DNA from: Actinomycetes bacterium
GTDB taxonomy: Bacteria > Actinomycetota > Actinomycetes > Nanopelagicales > Nanopelagicaceae
Length of the DNA: 64,000 nt
Assembly: GCA_947383695.1 (NCBI GenBank)
Contig: OX376642.1
Location: 310,001 to 374,000 of the forward strand
Reading direction: 5' to 3'
Part shown: piece after piece, positions 36,047 through 43,309 of the stretch
Layout of the letters: every line of letters begins with the position of its first letter
How positions within the stretch are numbered: position 1 is the stretch's first letter
The notes under the pieces: model-generated
Told to the model about the DNA's origin: nothing
Seen by the model: the letters and a program-made list of their open reading frames with translations, nothing else
The model's database searches: none
Position numbers and translations under genes: made by a program

Positions 36047-36484
36047 ATGACAGATTACCGTTGGTTGATATACGCATTGATTTCTGCGGTTTCCGCTTCC
36101 TTCGTTGCCATCTTTGGGAAAGTTGGGTTGAGCGGAAACAGCGGAATTGATTCCACCGTAGCGACAACTCTCAGAAGTCTTGTGATGACTTCATTTCTGG
36201 TTGGGATTCTTGTTCTCTCTGGATTGAGTGCAAAGGTCTTGAATGTCAGAGGATGGCCTCTATTTTGGATAGGTGCCTCTGGGATTGCAGGTGCCGTTTC
36301 GTGGCTCTTCTATTTCAAAGCTATTCAAATTGGAAGCATCTCTAAAATCGCCCCGATAGATAAGCTCAGCATGCCACTTGCCGTAATTTTGGCTGTAATC
36401 ATTCTCAACGAGAAGTATTCGAAGGTAAATTGGCTTGGCCTGCTATTGATCGTAATTGGGGCTTTTCTTTCAGCGCTCAACTGA
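36047..36484 (+). CDS. EamA-family transporter, half-size (COG2510-like)
   Basis: A 145-residue membrane protein of five predicted helices, corresponding to a single EamA/DMT repeat; full DMT exporters have ten. The sequence WLFYFKAIQIGSISKIAPIDKLSMPLAVILAVIILNEKY is a clear EamA signature near residues 82-120. Half-size members are thought to work as dimers. The substrate is unknown. It starts only 12 bases after att copy 2, probably from a leaderless promoter, and is separated by 67 bases from the ABC genes. Confidence 0.85.
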   Translation: MTDYRWLIYALISAVSASFVAIFGKVGLSGNSGIDSTVATTLRSLVMTSFLVGILVLSGLSAKVLNVRGWPLFWIGASGIAGAVSWLFYFKAIQIGSISKIAPIDKLSMPLAVILAVIILNEKYSKVNWLGLLLIVIGAFLSALN

Positions 36485-36551
36485 TTATTAATAGGTAAAA
36501 GCTCATCTGACTCTCACCTTCTCTTCATGTTCGGTAATCCATTATTAAGGC

Positions 36552-37292
36552 ATGACAAAAGAGATTGCTATAGCGGCAAAAAATATTACAAAGAACTATG
36601 GGGAAAAATCAGCCTTAAATGGCTTAAACCTTTCAGTAAATAGAGGCGAGATCTACGGTTTGCTCGGCCATAACGGCGCAGGGAAAACCACGACTGTAAG
36701 TATTTTTACTACACTTATTCAGCCCACTTCTGGTGAGGCAACTATCAATGGTCATGACATTGCGAAAGAAGCAAGCCAGGTAAGAAATAGCATTGGATAT
36801 CTCCCCGAGAATGTTCAGTTATATGAGTACCTGTCAGTGTTTGAAAATTTAGAGTATTTGGGAAAGTTATCTGGTCTAAAAAATCCACGAAATCGCATTC
36901 TCGAAGTTTTGGACCTTCTGGAGTTCAAGTCCCATTTACATGAGAAAGTCTCAACGTTTAGCAAGGGTATGAAGCAGAGAGTAGGTGTAGCACAAGCAAT
37001 TCTGCACTCACCAGAAGTGCTTTTTCTTGATGAGCCAACATCAGGTCTTGATCCTGAAGGTGTGATTCAACTCAGGGAGATCATCTCTTTACTCAATAAA
37101 GAACTCGGTATGACAATTTTCATGAATACCCATCTTCTCTCAGAGGTAACCAAACTCTGCACTCAAATCGGTATCTTAAAAAATGGCAAACTGATTTACG
37201 AGAATAGCCTCTCGTCAACAATCGATTCCTTTGATGAGACTGACTCCCTAGAAGATATTTACTTCAAGATTGATGGAGCTTCTAAGCCGTGA
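36552..37292 (+). CDS. ABC transporter ATP-binding protein (ABC-2 exporter type)
   Basis: A 246-residue ATPase. Walker A is GHNGAGKTT, the Q-loop region ENVQLYEYLSV, signature FSKGMKQRV, Walker B VLFLDEPTSGLDP and the H-loop NTHLLSEV. This is the CcmA/NatA-like class that works with ABC-2 permeases, for export or membrane-protein assembly. The stop overlaps the first permease ATG by one base (TGATG). It serves the two following permeases. Confidence 0.92.
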   Translation: MTKEIAIAAKNITKNYGEKSALNGLNLSVNRGEIYGLLGHNGAGKTTTVSIFTTLIQPTSGEATINGHDIAKEASQVRNSIGYLPENVQLYEYLSVFENLEYLGKLSGLKNPRNRILEVLDLLEFKSHLHEKVSTFSKGMKQRVGVAQAILHSPEVLFLDEPTSGLDPEGVIQLREIISLLNKELGMTIFMNTHLLSEVTKLCTQIGILKNGKLIYENSLSSTIDSFDETDSLEDIYFKIDGASKP

Positions 37293-38188
37293 TGGTCTTT
37301 AAAGCAGCTTTCAAGCATGAGTTACTTTCTAGCCTTCGCTCCAAATCCCCTCAATTAGTTGTAACCGTATTCCTAGTTTTAACCTCAATCTCTTCGATTA
37401 TTGGATGGCTGACGGTTAGAAATGTAACAAAAATTTATAACGACATTGTGAGCCAAAATCTAACGAAAGCTCCCAATCCATTTACAAATGTTCCCTCCCT
37501 TTACTATATGCGAGATTCCGTTATCTATGTTGTTCTCATCGGCTCGCTTATGTCGATTATTCTTGGAGCTCAAGCGAGCCTAAGAGATCGAAAGTCCAAT
37601 GCAAACGAGCTCATAAAAACACGCAACGTGAATCTTGTTCATAGAATATTAGGACAGTTAAGTGCGATTGCATCCATTATCGTATTGTTAGAAATTGTTG
37701 CCCTACTTACAAGCTTCATCTTGATTTGGGTTATACAGAAAACACCGCTGAATATCGGCGCAGTATTTTCGCTACTGGGTTATGGCGCAGTATCAGCAAT
37801 TCTCATGATTGCCTTAGCGGCAATTGGCTTTACTTTTGGCACGATTTCAAAATCTGAGGAATCCTCCCTTCTCTATCCGATCGTTGGATGGGCCTTAGTT
37901 ACTTTCACAATTCCTCAAATCATTACTTCAATCCACCCGGTTGCGCTATTGAATCCAACCCCAGCAGTTTCAACTGGCACAGGACTAGCGCAAAGCGTAA
38001 TTAATGTAATTTCACCATTGGCAGTGATGGAAAATTTTAAAGCCATAGCAAATGCAATATTGGGAGTTGATAAATCCATCCAATTGTCCCTGGTTGATCT
38101 GCTTTCATTCTCGCTTTTTGCAGGAGTTGGAGTTATGGCTTCTGTAGTCATATCTAGTAAGAGTTTTGGGAGAAAATTAGATGCGTAA
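37292..38188 (+). CDS. ABC-2 type permease, first subunit
   Basis: A 298-residue protein with about six helices: one near residues 25-45, a large extracytoplasmic loop at about 46-80 and the rest from about 80 to the end. The cytoplasmic ASLRDRKSNANELIKTRNVN segment after helix 2 is typical of NatB/GldF-like ABC-2 permeases. The ATG at 37292 overlaps the ATPase stop; a GTG one codon earlier is also possible. It overlaps the second permease by 8 bases. Substrate unknown. Confidence 0.82.
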   Translation: MVFKAAFKHELLSSLRSKSPQLVVTVFLVLTSISSIIGWLTVRNVTKIYNDIVSQNLTKAPNPFTNVPSLYYMRDSVIYVVLIGSLMSIILGAQASLRDRKSNANELIKTRNVNLVHRILGQLSAIASIIVLLEIVALLTSFILIWVIQKTPLNIGAVFSLLGYGAVSAILMIALAAIGFTFGTISKSEESSLLYPIVGWALVTFTIPQIITSIHPVALLNPTPAVSTGTGLAQSVINVISPLAVMENFKAIANAILGVDKSIQLSLVDLLSFSLFAGVGVMASVVISSKSFGRKLDA

Positions 38189-39152
38189 ATTGTTAATTGT
38201 CACAAAAAAAGAAGTTCAAGATGCTATTCGAAGTAGGCAGGCTCTTGCTCTTATTGCTTTTCTATCGCTTTCGATATTAATTTCCGTGTGGGTGGCATCA
38301 GCGTCATTTTCAATAAAGATGGATGAGTACAACCTTTATCTCGCCGCGTTAACCCCTGATATGCATTCTCAAGCATTGTCTCGGCCACAGCTATTCCCAT
38401 TAACTCTCATCCGCAGTGGTATCGAATATATCGAGATTCTTGGTGCCTTATTTGCCTTCATTATTGGATTCACTAGCGTATCTAGGGAGAGATCTCGTGG
38501 CACGAGCCTTCTCTTACTCTCTCGTCCCATCAAAAAGTCAGAAATTCTGCTCGCTAAGTCTTTAGGTTTATTAGTGATTTGGACTTCGGTCTTGGCAACA
38601 ATTTATCTCACATCTATTGCTGCAATCATCGGTATTGGTCACGGGAGATTGCAAGTGATTGATTATGTTCGACTGGGAATTGTATTTTTATTTGCAGATA
38701 TCTATCTACTATTTTGGAGCTTTTTTGCAGTGGCAGTGACTGCTCGTTTAAAGCAGTTTTCATCTGCAATTCTTGTTGGAATTACAGCATGGCTGATGGT
38801 CGTGCTTGTTATTCCACAAATCGGCGACACTATGGATCCTGATAATCAAGTACCGGGTGGGCTATTTGGATCACTTGGGATTGTTAAGGCTACGGAAACC
38901 TCCATTTTGGCGCACTTTCATAGCTTTGATGTTATTCGAAATGGTTTAGAGGTTACATCTATAACTAAATTATTTGAACGAGTTGCCTTCGCATTTCTCG
39001 GCATTAAAGACAAATATAACCAGCTTCCGATTTCTTCGGTCGCAAAGGCATTGGAATCAAGTTTGATAGCTGTAATTCTATTAACAGTTCTAATTGGAAT
39101 CAGCACCGTGTTGATTTCACAAAACGAAGAAACACTACGAAGGAGAAGTTAA
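38181..39152 (+). CDS. ABC-2 type permease, second subunit
   Basis: A 323-residue membrane protein with about six helices, a first extracytoplasmic loop of roughly 50 residues, and the cytoplasmic motif SVSRERSRGTSLLLLSRPIKKSEILLAKSLG, the hallmark of ABC-2 permeases (NosY/GldF-like). It overlaps the first permease by 8 bases and the next secreted protein gene by one base. Two different ABC-2 subunits suggest a heterodimeric channel. Confidence 0.85.
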   Translation: MRKLLIVTKKEVQDAIRSRQALALIAFLSLSILISVWVASASFSIKMDEYNLYLAALTPDMHSQALSRPQLFPLTLIRSGIEYIEILGALFAFIIGFTSVSRERSRGTSLLLLSRPIKKSEILLAKSLGLLVIWTSVLATIYLTSIAAIIGIGHGRLQVIDYVRLGIVFLFADIYLLFWSFFAVAVTARLKQFSSAILVGITAWLMVVLVIPQIGDTMDPDNQVPGGLFGSLGIVKATETSILAHFHSFDVIRNGLEVTSITKLFERVAFAFLGIKDKYNQLPISSVAKALESSLIAVILLTVLIGISTVLISQNEETLRRRS

Positions 39153-39682
39153 TGAAAAATTTGACGAAGAAAGCTTTCATATCTGGTCTGATCGTAACGG
39201 TGCTAGCGTCCGGTATATCTGGAGCTACTGCAGCAAGTAAACCTGTCGTACCAGTTGCAAAAAATCCGATTGTAAACACAAGCAAACTCGCCGGAATATC
39301 GATTACTTCAGCGATGGTTCAAGACAACGTCGATCCTAAAACCAAGAAAGCGATCACGGACCGCCTTTTGATAGCTGTCGCAAATAAGGGAAGCAAAGCT
39401 GCGACTGGATTTGAAATTTTCTATTCAATGACAGATAGCGTCACCAAGGCAACAGAGAACTACTACCTCCCGCTAACCGGTTTTACTCTTAAAGCGGGGG
39501 CAACTGGGTATCTGAACTTTGATGGAAAAACTGGAAGCGGACACTTTCCAGAGAACAAGTTCAGCCTGTATCGCTCATCTACCAATGAGGTTAAATTCAA
39601 TATTCAATTGAGCGCAAAGGGCTACAAAATCGCCTCTGCAAGTGCCGTAAAGGACAAGGGAACGGGCGAAAAAGTCGATTAA
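39152..39682 (+). CDS. Secreted protein of unknown function, partner of the ABC-2 genes
   Basis: A 176-residue protein with a Sec signal peptide ending near GATAAS. The mature part reads as a single beta-sandwich: LLIAVANKGSKAATGFEIFYSMTD, LPLTGFTLKAGATGYLNFDG and LYRSSTNEVKFNIQLSAKGY recall CARDB-like or other Ig-like domains. No cysteines or lipobox. I do not recognise a named family. The start codon overlaps the stop of the second permease (TAATG), so it is very likely a functional part of that ABC system, outside the membrane. Confidence 0.7.
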   Translation: MKNLTKKAFISGLIVTVLASGISGATAASKPVVPVAKNPIVNTSKLAGISITSAMVQDNVDPKTKKAITDRLLIAVANKGSKAATGFEIFYSMTDSVTKATENYYLPLTGFTLKAGATGYLNFDGKTGSGHFPENKFSLYRSSTNEVKFNIQLSAKGYKIASASAVKDKGTGEKVD

Positions 39683-39746
39683 CGGGCCACTCTCAGTCAA
39701 TTTTCATGTTGATGTGTGAGGCTATAGGCATGAAGGATCATTCTCA

Positions 39747-40427
39747 GTGACAGAGCATATTTTAGTCATTGAGGATGATCCCGCCTTAGCAAAGAACCTA
39801 ATGTCTACTCTTGTGCGTTGTGGGTTTAAAGCCGAAGCAGTAAATGACGGAAAGTCAGCGATTGAAAAAATTGCAACAGGCAAGTTTGACCTCGCACTCC
39901 TCGATTTGATGATTCCGCAATTAAATGGATACGAGGTTCTTAAGCAAATACAACGTCAAGGTTTTTCAATTCCAGTGATTGTGGTGAGCGCTAAGGATGG
40001 CGAGTATGACCAAGCGGATGCCCTTGATCTCGGTGCTGATGATTTTATTGTTAAACCATTTAATGCTGTCACTTTAGAGTCAAGAATTAGGGCCGTCCTA
40101 CGTCGCAGACCGATTGGTTCCTATACGGAATTAACATCAGGAAATCTTGTAATAGATAGTGGCAAAAGAGTTTGCACACTTGCTGGACATGAGGTAGATC
40201 TAACAAAAATTGAGTTCGATCTCCTCTGGTTACTCATGCTTGCTGAGGGTACAACTGTAAGACGTGTAGATATCGAGGATTCTATTTGGGGCGATATGCC
40301 TAGCAGTAACGTATTAGATGTTTATATGGGATATTTGCGAAAGAAAGTCGGCAGCGAGTATTTTGAAGTCATTAGAGGTCATGGAATCAGATTTACTTCT
40401 GAGGTAAAAATGGGCAAGAGCCAATGA
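39747..40427 (+). CDS. OmpR-family response regulator
   Basis: A 226-residue protein starting with GTG. The receiver domain (1-115) has the acidic pair in IEDDPAL, phosphoacceptor Asp53 in LALLDLMIP and Lys103 in FIVKPF. The C-terminal winged-helix DNA-binding domain (about 130-220) contains LTKIEFDLLWLLM and VLDVYMGYLRKKVG. The stop overlaps the kinase start by 4 bases. It probably controls the acidic repeat protein or membrane genes next to it, but no target was proven. Confidence 0.93.
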   Translation: MTEHILVIEDDPALAKNLMSTLVRCGFKAEAVNDGKSAIEKIATGKFDLALLDLMIPQLNGYEVLKQIQRQGFSIPVIVVSAKDGEYDQADALDLGADDFIVKPFNAVTLESRIRAVLRRRPIGSYTELTSGNLVIDSGKRVCTLAGHEVDLTKIEFDLLWLLMLAEGTTVRRVDIEDSIWGDMPSSNVLDVYMGYLRKKVGSEYFEVIRGHGIRFTSEVKMGKSQ

Positions 40428-41413
40428 AAATCCGTAATCGAATTGCCATTTCTACCTCACTCATCGTTGCGGTCACTTTAACGGGGGCGAGCGCCCTTAT
40501 CTATTGGAATGTATGGCGTGAAGATCAGGGCGGTAACTATGAAGCCACAACTAGATCACTTCTCATCAGCTTATTTCTACTCGTTACCGTAGGCACAGTC
40601 TCTTCATTTTTCCTTGGACGTTTTTTATCCATACATGCCCTCAATCCCGTCAAAAATTTGATTTTCCAGGTTGAACAGGCAACAGAGGAATCAAGGGTTC
40701 AAGTCACAAACCCTTCAGATGACATTGGCAAAATTGCACAGTCTCTTAATGGGCTACTGGATCGACTGCAAGCATCTTCGGCCAATCAGAAGCGTTTTAC
40801 GTCAGATGCTGGGCATGAACTCCGAGGTCCACTCACGACAATGCAATTAAGCATTGATGCGATGAGAGCGTCCCATGATTCAGCAGAGTTAAAAGACATA
40901 TCTAATGAAATCGGGCGCTTAGCCAAGCTCTGTAATGATCTGTTAGATTTATCTAGAGTTGATGGGCAAGAAGTACAGAAGACAAACCATCGCCTCATTG
41001 ATGTTATTGAAGAACAATTAAGGACTTTTGGAAACGCCAATAAGCAAATAAAAGTCCAATTAGATGACTCACTAGCTCAGATCGTTTTATGTAACCGGCA
41101 ACTTTATGGTCTTGCAATAAGAAACCTTTTGGAAAATGCCTTTCAATTCGCAGAATCAGAGATTGATGTAAGTGCTCGACTTGAAGAAGATGGCTTGCAC
41201 CTCATCATCAAAGATGATGGTCCCGGTGTTCCAATTTCTGAAAATGAAAAAATCTTCGAGCGTTTTTATAGATCTGAAAAAATTAGAACTATCGGTAAAG
41301 GTGGTACGGGACTTGGTTTGAGCGTTGTTTCTGCAGTCATGGATGCTCATGGAGGAAAAGCTCTCTCTATTCACGGCGCATCTGGAGGTGAATTTCATCT
41401 CCTACTCAGGTAG
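40424..41413 (+). CDS. Sensor histidine kinase
   Basis: A 329-residue kinase with two membrane helices (about 8-27 and 45-65) enclosing only about 18 extracytoplasmic residues, so it may sense through the membrane or a partner protein. A HAMP segment follows, then HisKA with phospho-His131 in SDAGHELRGPLTT, and HATPase with NLLENAFQFA (N box), KDDGPGVP (G1) and GGTGLGLSVV (G2). It forms a two-component pair with the preceding regulator (ATGA overlap). The ligand is unknown. Confidence 0.93.
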   Translation: MKIRNRIAISTSLIVAVTLTGASALIYWNVWREDQGGNYEATTRSLLISLFLLVTVGTVSSFFLGRFLSIHALNPVKNLIFQVEQATEESRVQVTNPSDDIGKIAQSLNGLLDRLQASSANQKRFTSDAGHELRGPLTTMQLSIDAMRASHDSAELKDISNEIGRLAKLCNDLLDLSRVDGQEVQKTNHRLIDVIEEQLRTFGNANKQIKVQLDDSLAQIVLCNRQLYGLAIRNLLENAFQFAESEIDVSARLEEDGLHLIIKDDGPGVPISENEKIFERFYRSEKIRTIGKGGTGLGLSVVSAVMDAHGGKALSIHGASGGEFHLLLR

Positions 41414-41432
41414 TCACACATACCTTTAAGTC

Positions 41433-41463
41433 AGGAGAAATTCTCCTATCCACTTCGGTGGAT
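41433..41463 (+). promoter_or_regulatory. Two adjacent inverted repeats before the acidic repeat protein
   Basis: AGGAGAA-A-TTCTCCT (41433-41447) is a perfect 7-bp inverted repeat with a 1-base centre. It is followed directly by ATCCAC-TTCG-GTGGAT (41448-41463), a 6-bp hairpin capped by a TTCG tetraloop. GGGAAGG (a ribosome-binding site) and the ATG at 41481 follow. The first could be an operator and the second a leader hairpin; neither is verified. Confidence 0.5.
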
Positions 41464-41480
41464 GTAGGGAAGGAAATACT

Positions 41481-41810
41481 ATGGATTTCAATAAGAAAAT
41501 CGCACTGATTGCTGCAGGATCACTTCTAAGCGTTGGTGGACTTTATGCAGTAAGCACTTCAGCCAATGCAGCAGAGGCTCCATCAGCCCCTGCTATTACA
41601 TCCCCTGTAGCTGGTGCAGAAGCACAAGAGGCTACTGATACAGATAATGTTCAAGAGGGTGACCAGAATGCTGCAGACGATGCAACTGAGTCTGCAACAG
41701 AATCAGCAGACGATGCAACTGAGTCTGCAACAGACACAGACAATGTTCAAGAGGGAGACCAAAATGCTGCAGACGATGCATCTGAAGGTCTAGAAGTTGC
41801 TGGCAAGTAA
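41481..41810 (+). CDS. Secreted acidic repeat protein, unknown function
   Basis: A 109-residue protein with a signal peptide (IALIAAGSLLSVGGLYAVSTSANA). The mature chain is almost wholly low-complexity and acidic, built from an imperfect repeat: ATDTDNVQEGDQNAADDATES occurs at about residues 52 and 86, joined by ATESADDATES. There are no Cys or aromatic residues in this part. It may bind divalent cations or coat the cell surface; I recognise no family. The DNA repeat matches the protein repeat, so the copies are recent. A terminator follows. Confidence 0.75.
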   Translation: MDFNKKIALIAAGSLLSVGGLYAVSTSANAAEAPSAPAITSPVAGAEAQEATDTDNVQEGDQNAADDATESATESADDATESATDTDNVQEGDQNAADDASEGLEVAGK

Positions 41811-41822
41811 TTAATTAAAATA

Positions 41823-41858
41823 ATCCACGGGAGCCGTTGATTGGCTTCCGTGGATTTT
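41823..41858 (+). terminator. Terminator after the acidic repeat protein
   Basis: ATCCACGGGAGCC and GGCTTCCGTGGAT form a 13-bp stem (one G-U pair) with loop GTTGATT, followed by TTTAATT. It separates the acidic protein from the membrane gene. Confidence 0.85.
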
Positions 41859-41884
41859 AATTGGATAAATTTAAAGGGAGAAAA

Positions 41885-42664
41885 ATGGAAAAGTTAGCGC
41901 AACGCCCTAGCGGTATGTTGGTGAAGGTCCCGGAAATTACTATGTATTTCTGGATTATTAAAGTTTTGGCAACAACCGTCGGGGAAACTTTTGCTGATTT
42001 TCTTAATACCAATCTTGGATTAGGGCTAAGTGGAACGTCTATTGCAACATTTATAGCTCTAGCCATTGTGCTGTTCTTTCAATTCAATGGTAAGGGATAC
42101 AAACCACCCGTCTATTGGCTCGCAATTGTTCTCATCAGTATCGCCGGAACCCTGGTCACGGATAACCTGACTGATAATGTTGGTATTTCTCTCATTACCT
42201 CATCCATTATCTTCTCTATCTGCCTAGCGGCAGTTTTTGCTGTTTGGTACGCGAAGGAGAAGACGCTTGCAATTCATAGTATCCACACTCCGACTCGCGA
42301 AGCCTTTTATTGGCTCACTATTCTCTTCACCTTCGCACTCGGAACAGCAACCGGAGATCTCTTTGCTGAAAGGCTCGCTCTTGGTTATGCCCGTTCTCTC
42401 TTCGTGTTCGCAGCCCTTATTGCGCTCATTGCAATCTTGTGGCAAAAGAAAGTTATCAATGCTGTCTTTGGATTCTGGGCTGTGTATGTGCTTACTAGAC
42501 CGCTTGGAGCCTCAATCGGAGATTTACTCTCTCAAGATAGGAAAGCTGGTGGCTTTGGTTTAGGAACAACAGTTACAAGCCTCATTTTCTTAACCCTAAT
42601 TACTATCACTGTCACCTATCTTGTCAGGACCGAGAAAGACCAGATAACCACCATTGCAAATTAG
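41885..42664 (+). CDS. COG4705-like membrane protein, unknown function
   Basis: A 259-residue protein with about eight helices. It contains an internal repeat with the pattern T-x-G-E/D-x-x-(A/L): TTVGETFADFLNTNLGLG near residue 30, TATGDLFAERLALGYA near residue 160 and PLGASIGDLLSQ near residue 210. These Gly/Asp/Glu motifs inside membrane helices could line a substrate path. The family (COG4705) has no settled function. The start at 41885 has AAAGGGAG at ideal spacing; an upstream in-frame ATG at 41861 falls directly after the terminator. Confidence 0.75.
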   Translation: MEKLAQRPSGMLVKVPEITMYFWIIKVLATTVGETFADFLNTNLGLGLSGTSIATFIALAIVLFFQFNGKGYKPPVYWLAIVLISIAGTLVTDNLTDNVGISLITSSIIFSICLAAVFAVWYAKEKTLAIHSIHTPTREAFYWLTILFTFALGTATGDLFAERLALGYARSLFVFAALIALIAILWQKKVINAVFGFWAVYVLTRPLGASIGDLLSQDRKAGGFGLGTTVTSLIFLTLITITVTYLVRTEKDQITTIAN

Positions 42665-42683
42665 TAAAGCTTCCAAACTTTTG

Positions 42684-42701
42684 GGGGCAAAATCAGGGGC
42701 A
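42684..42701 (+). repeat. Phased GGGGCA repeats left of att copy 3
   Basis: GGGGCA occurs at 42684 and 42696, 12 bases apart, 43 bases left of att copy 3. They resemble the ATGGGCA array at 30635-30674 and may be recombinase arm sites. Confidence 0.5.
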
Positions 42702-42704
42702 ATT

Positions 42705-42734
42705 GTTATGTGTGAGCGTGTGCTCACGCATAAC
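42705..42734. repeat. 13-bp inverted repeat next to att copy 3
   Basis: GTTATGTGTGAGC and GCTCACGCATAAC form a 13-bp stem (one G-U pair) around GTGT. No T-run follows, so it is not a standard intrinsic terminator. It ends 9 bases before the att repeat and could be a recombination or regulator site, or end the upstream transcript. Confidence 0.6.
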
Positions 42735-42743
42735 CACAGTATC

Positions 42744-42768
42744 TCCGGCTTATAGGGCGACTCTTCTT
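42744..42768 (+). repeat. att-like direct repeat, copy 3 (right end of the island)
   Basis: Exact copy of the last 25 bases of rnpB, followed by TAT as in copy 2. The next gene, 26 bases further on, is a DinB-family gene of core style, so this is the likely island/chromosome border. Confidence 0.95.
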
Positions 42769-42794
42769 TATTCTTTTTGCGGTTTAATACAGAC

Positions 42795-43250
42795 ATGGAT
42801 TTAAAGAATGTCGCTGACTCTTACGCAAATGCAACCGCTGAGTTTTTGAAAATCGCTCAAAATTTAAGCGAAAGCGAACTTGATTCTTCACCTTCTGGAG
42901 GATGGACAGCTCGTCAGGTAATTCACCATGTGGCAGATAGCGAAGCTCAGTCCTACGCACGCCTTCGACGTTTGATCGCTGAACCTGGAACGCAAATTCA
43001 AGGGTATGACGAAGGTGGATGGGGAGAGAATGAAACTCTGGGATACAAAGATCTACCTATAGAGCCGTCATTGGCTGTTTTTAAAGCTGTACGCGCATCA
43101 TCCCTTGAAATAATTAAGAGACTGAGCGAACCACAATTAGAGAATTCAGGAATCCACACCGAAAGCGGTGAATACACAATCAAAACCTGGCTCGAGACCT
43201 ACATCAATCACCCACTAGAGCACGCGCAACAGATTCGTTCTAACTCATAG
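42795..43250 (+). CDS. DinB/YfiT-like putative metal-dependent protein
   Basis: A 151-residue four-helix-bundle protein. Putative metal-binding histidines are in ARQVIHHVADSEAQS (near residue 42) and NHPLEHAQQI at the C terminus. Among known relatives are YfiT-like hydrolases and bacillithiol/mycothiol transferases. It is more distant from the other two DinB proteins in the window. TAATAC at 42785-42790 lies just before the ATG, possibly a -10 box for a short or absent leader. It is the first gene right of the rnpB island. Confidence 0.82.
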   Translation: MDLKNVADSYANATAEFLKIAQNLSESELDSSPSGGWTARQVIHHVADSEAQSYARLRRLIAEPGTQIQGYDEGGWGENETLGYKDLPIEPSLAVFKAVRASSLEIIKRLSEPQLENSGIHTESGEYTIKTWLETYINHPLEHAQQIRSNS

Positions 43251-43309
43251 ACATTGGGTTAAGTGGCTAAGTATGATCGCCATCTATTTAACTTGATGGG
43301 GGATTGAAA

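Larger units (their letters stand above)
36035..42768 (+). mobile_element. Putative integrative element 2 (~6.7 kb) at rnpB, ABC export and two-component cargo
   Basis: The interval is bounded by exact rnpB-end copies 2 and 3. It carries nine plus-strand genes: an EamA half transporter, an ABC-2 ATPase with two permeases and a secreted protein, a response regulator and histidine kinase, an acidic repeat protein and a COG4705-like membrane protein. Near its right end are GGGGCA repeats and a 13-bp inverted repeat. No recombinase, phage or plasmid gene is visible. Element status is inferred from the repeats. Confidence 0.62.

Noticed and set aside
30751-42768. Prophage or conjugative element
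   Set aside because: No capsid, terminase, portal, relaxase, replication or secretion gene is visible; only the end repeats support mobility.
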